Positions 61,601 through 64,000 of a stretch of DNA of 64,000 bases are shown one piece after another. The notes beneath the pieces are model-generated. The model was not told the origin of the DNA. It saw nothing but the letters and a program-made list of their open reading frames with translations, and did no database searches. Each line of letters starts with the position of its first letter. Position 1 is the stretch's first letter. The translations under genes were made by a program, and so were the position numbers. This DNA comes from Gadus chalcogrammus. Lineage: Eukaryota > Chordata > Actinopteri > Gadiformes > Gadidae. The DNA is taken from positions 15,808,189 through 15,872,188 of the forward strand of contig NC_079420.1 of NCBI RefSeq assembly GCF_026213295.1. The letters are read 5' to 3'.

Positions 61601-62150
61601 CGCCACATATGTTATGATACATCATAGAAAACCGCTTCGTGGCGCAGGTGATTATTTATTTTTTTAACTGCTCATGGCACACCCCACGTATGTGGCGCCC
61701 CCCACAAATATGGCGCCCCGGGCAGCCGGTTCACCCGTGCCCAGAACCGCCCCTGAACTCACCACACACACACTCACATGAAACACACATCATATCGCGC
61801 ACAACTAAATCTGTGGCAGTGCCGCGACCCACTTGTTAGTAGAAAAAAAGTGGACTTGTTAGTCCAGCTGGACGTTTCACAAATGCAAACTTTATTACAG
61901 GAAAGGACTGAACTCAATTTAAAATAAATTACAGGAATTTTCATCTATGCTGCTCCTTTTGTACAGCATTTTTTTAATTTTGAAGCTGAAAACATGCGTC
62001 TTGAGGTTGAATTTTACTGCTTAGATTACTATTACCTACTTGTTATTGACTTGTAGCCAAATTCACTAGGCCTATATCACAGGTTTCATGTGAAAACTGC
62101 CACCTGTGCTGGCACTGCTGGATGTGTTCTTTCTTGCATAAAGTCTGATT

Positions 62151-62210
62151 ATTGGCTCCATGTAATCCATTGCATCATGCAGATGTCCTTCAACAAGCCA
62201 ATAAAAAGAG
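62151..62210 (+). promoter_or_regulatory. Core promoter of lectin copy B
   Basis: ATTGG at 62151 and CCAATAAAAAGA at about 62198-62209, the same layout as copy A, 67 nt before the start codon. Confidence 0.5.
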
Positions 62211-62276
62211 AGCCTTCCTCACTACCTCTTCACACATTTCCAGACACAGCTCAATAGAGAGTGAAAGAGCCCAGCA

Positions 62277-62804
62277 ATGTTCTTGCGCTCCGTTCTCCTG
62301 TGTGGCCTGCACGCCCTCGCCCTGGCAGGTCTGCTTACCGAGCCTTCAGCTGACTCCAAGGTAAAGCTTGAGCGCGGCTCCTGTCCGATCTTCTGGTATG
62401 ACTCTGGCACCGACTGCTACAAATATGTTGCTAGCCCATTAACCTGGGCTGACGCTGAGATCCTCTGCCAATCATTGGGCGCACACCTGGTCTCTATCCA
62501 TAGCTCCAACGAATTTAAGTTCATTACCGCGCTGATAGAGAACTTTGACCCAACCAAAGGAGGCCACTGGATAGGATTCAGTGATGTGCATAAAGAAGGC
62601 TACTGGATGTGGAGCGACGGGTCCCCAAGAGACTTTGCTGCTTGGGACCCGAACCAGCCAGACAACTCTGGTGGAGTTGAACATTGTGCCGACATAGCAT
62701 TTTCGAAGCCGATGGAACCTGATTGGAATGATGCACCGTGCACAATGGCTATTCCTTTTGTGTGTAAACTTCCTAAAACCTTTGACTGTTTATTTGAACA
62801 TTAA
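62277..62804 (+). CDS. Secreted C-type lectin-like protein, intronless, copy B
   Basis: A 175-residue single-exon paralog of the lectin at 54298. The signal peptide and residues 1-28 are identical at the DNA level. The domain keeps Cys 36, 47, 64, 137, 155 and 163, QPD (127-129), Glu135 and WND (150-152), so calcium and galactose-type sugar binding should be retained. It differs from copy A at 25 non-synonymous codons, clustered at 38-41, 52-63 and 122-134 around the sugar site, with only 3 synonymous changes. A short deletion relative to copy A removes that copy's stop, so the C-terminus reads on into former 3' UTR (KTFDCLFEH). The polyA signal AATAAA is at about 62807. Confidence 0.9.
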   Translation: MFLRSVLLCGLHALALAGLLTEPSADSKVKLERGSCPIFWYDSGTDCYKYVASPLTWADAEILCQSLGAHLVSIHSSNEFKFITALIENFDPTKGGHWIGFSDVHKEGYWMWSDGSPRDFAAWDPNQPDNSGGVEHCADIAFSKPMEPDWNDAPCTMAIPFVCKLPKTFDCLFEH

Positions 62805-63264
62805 TAATAAAAATATGATTGATGATTTAACTTTGACAGTGGTGCTTACAATAGATTACTATTTCTAAGGTAGTATTTTACCCGGTGGAAATGTTAATTC
62901 CCTTACATGTGAATGAGGAGTCGAAAGTCGGCATGACGCTTCGGTCTGCATTTGCATGTCATTGAGTGGCACCTTAAAATCAGCCTGTTGCTTTTTGTTC
63001 ACTGAATGGTTTACAAATATTTTAATGTTGGCCCTGCTATTCAGAGTCATTCGGTTTGAACACTAAATTATAGGTTTTATCATAACCCTAAAAGTACACA
63101 TCATACAATAGATTACAATGCATGAGTTCTGTTACACCCCACCTCTAGTTGGCCCTACTGGGGCTAACAACAAACCACCCTTGACCCCAAACATGAAAGA
63201 ACACCTTTTGAAAGTACCCAACCAGTGGGATTTATATACATAGACATATGAAAAGGACATGACA
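62805..63264. repeat. Lectin downstream block, second copy
   Basis: Matches 59143-59604. It holds the 3' UTR and flank of lectin B. No gene seen. Confidence 0.88.
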
Positions 63265-63282
63265 TTAAGACATACAACAAAG

Positions 63283-63913
63283 TAGGGGTGGGTATTGCCA
63301 AAGAAGTCACGATTCGATTCGTATCACGATTCACATGCCACGATGCGATTCTATCACGATGCATCGCGATACTTGAATTATTGCGATGCATTGCGATGCA
63401 TTGCGAATTTTCACTGAACACTGTTAAAAGAAAAAGTTAAGCCATTACCAGTGGCTGACTGGCTGTGTATGATCTGGATAGTGTGTTCAATTGATAACTC
63501 AAAGCAACTCAATTCATACATAGCTGTATTTATTGAAACGACTATTACTGAATACACTGACAAGAAGTGCTAAGGATCTATAAAACTTAAAATAACAAAA
63601 TAAGGATAATCAGTGCCGTTTACATGGCCTCAGTGGTCCTTTAAACCAATGAAATGAGAACATTCAAACATTTCCCCTTTTGGAAGTAGCTGCCATTATA
63701 ACAACAATATCATTTCATAAACATAAAAGGACAAACTGATGCCACAAAAAGTTAATAGGCTTTATAAAACTATATAAAAAAATAAAAAAAAAGTTTTTAA
63801 ATTATTCATTTTTTTAAATTAATAATCGATTCTTGGCGTCAACAATCGATGCAGTAGATCGTGAAAATTAGAATCGCGATGCATCGTCATGACGATTATT
63901 TGGCACACCCCTA
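63283..63913. mobile_element. Non-autonomous hAT element with preserved empty site
   Basis: Ends TAGGGGTGGGTATTGCC ... TTTGGCACACCCCTA are flanked by an 8-bp duplication CAACAAAG (63275-63282 and 63914-63921). The empty site survives at about 60117-60130 (ATACAACAAAGTCTAAATC). The interior has CGATTCGATTCG and GATGCATCGCGAT palindromic stretches and no transposase. It shares terminal bases with the hAT at 23322 but is a different family. Confidence 0.93.
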
Positions 63914-64000
63914 CAACAAAGTCTAAATCATGAAGACAAGCCAAATCCCATAGAGGCAGCAAGACCAGCCAGCAGTCCAATGACCAAAAGCCTCCCCATG

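Overview
The window is teleost fish genomic DNA. It has intron-bearing vertebrate genes with GT..AG junctions, very long dinucleotide microsatellites, hAT, Harbinger-like and piggyBac-like DNA elements, and two LINE families. I cannot name the species.

Layout. At the left edge (234-476, minus strand) is the first coding exon of an Iroquois homeobox gene, best matched to irx5; its homeodomain exons lie beyond the edge. Divergent from it, on the plus strand (about 3.26-26.24 kb), is a multi-exon sosondowah (sowah) ankyrin-repeat gene. Irx-Sowah is an old bilaterian gene pair: Sowah introns are known to hold Irx regulatory DNA, and tetrapods keep only intronless SOWAHA-D copies. The coding parts I can follow join in frame to 502 codons plus stop. 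From 26 to 47 kb I see no convincing protein gene: simple repeats, probable regulatory DNA, a cluster of CRE motifs with a TATA box (28.8-29.8 kb) and a 72-nt hairpin (35,972-36,043). From 47 kb to the end is a young segmental duplication carrying two intronless C-type lectin genes (54,298-54,810 and 62,277-62,804), cut up by a near full-length L2-like LINE, a 5'-truncated Rex1/L2-like LINE, and hAT and Harbinger-like elements with visible target-site duplications.

Main result. The ankyrin region of sowah appears to be assembled through one 12-nt exon (GATTTTGTGACG, DFVT) and four 3-nt exons: GGG, TTT, CAT and GGG. Each 3-nt exon reads AG-NNN-GTRAGT. In order they supply G, F, H and G, the residues needed to complete the conserved KxDFxTGFTxLHW and RxxGGYTALHL blocks at the exact family length. 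Without them both ankyrin turns are broken.

Other points of note: a 31-bp minisatellite that copies a sowah 5' splice site about 13 times; two sowah exons whose 3' splice sites follow (UG)n arrays instead of a pyrimidine tract; and two lectin copies that differ at 25 non-synonymous but only 3 synonymous codons, which points to diversifying selection on the carbohydrate-binding domain.
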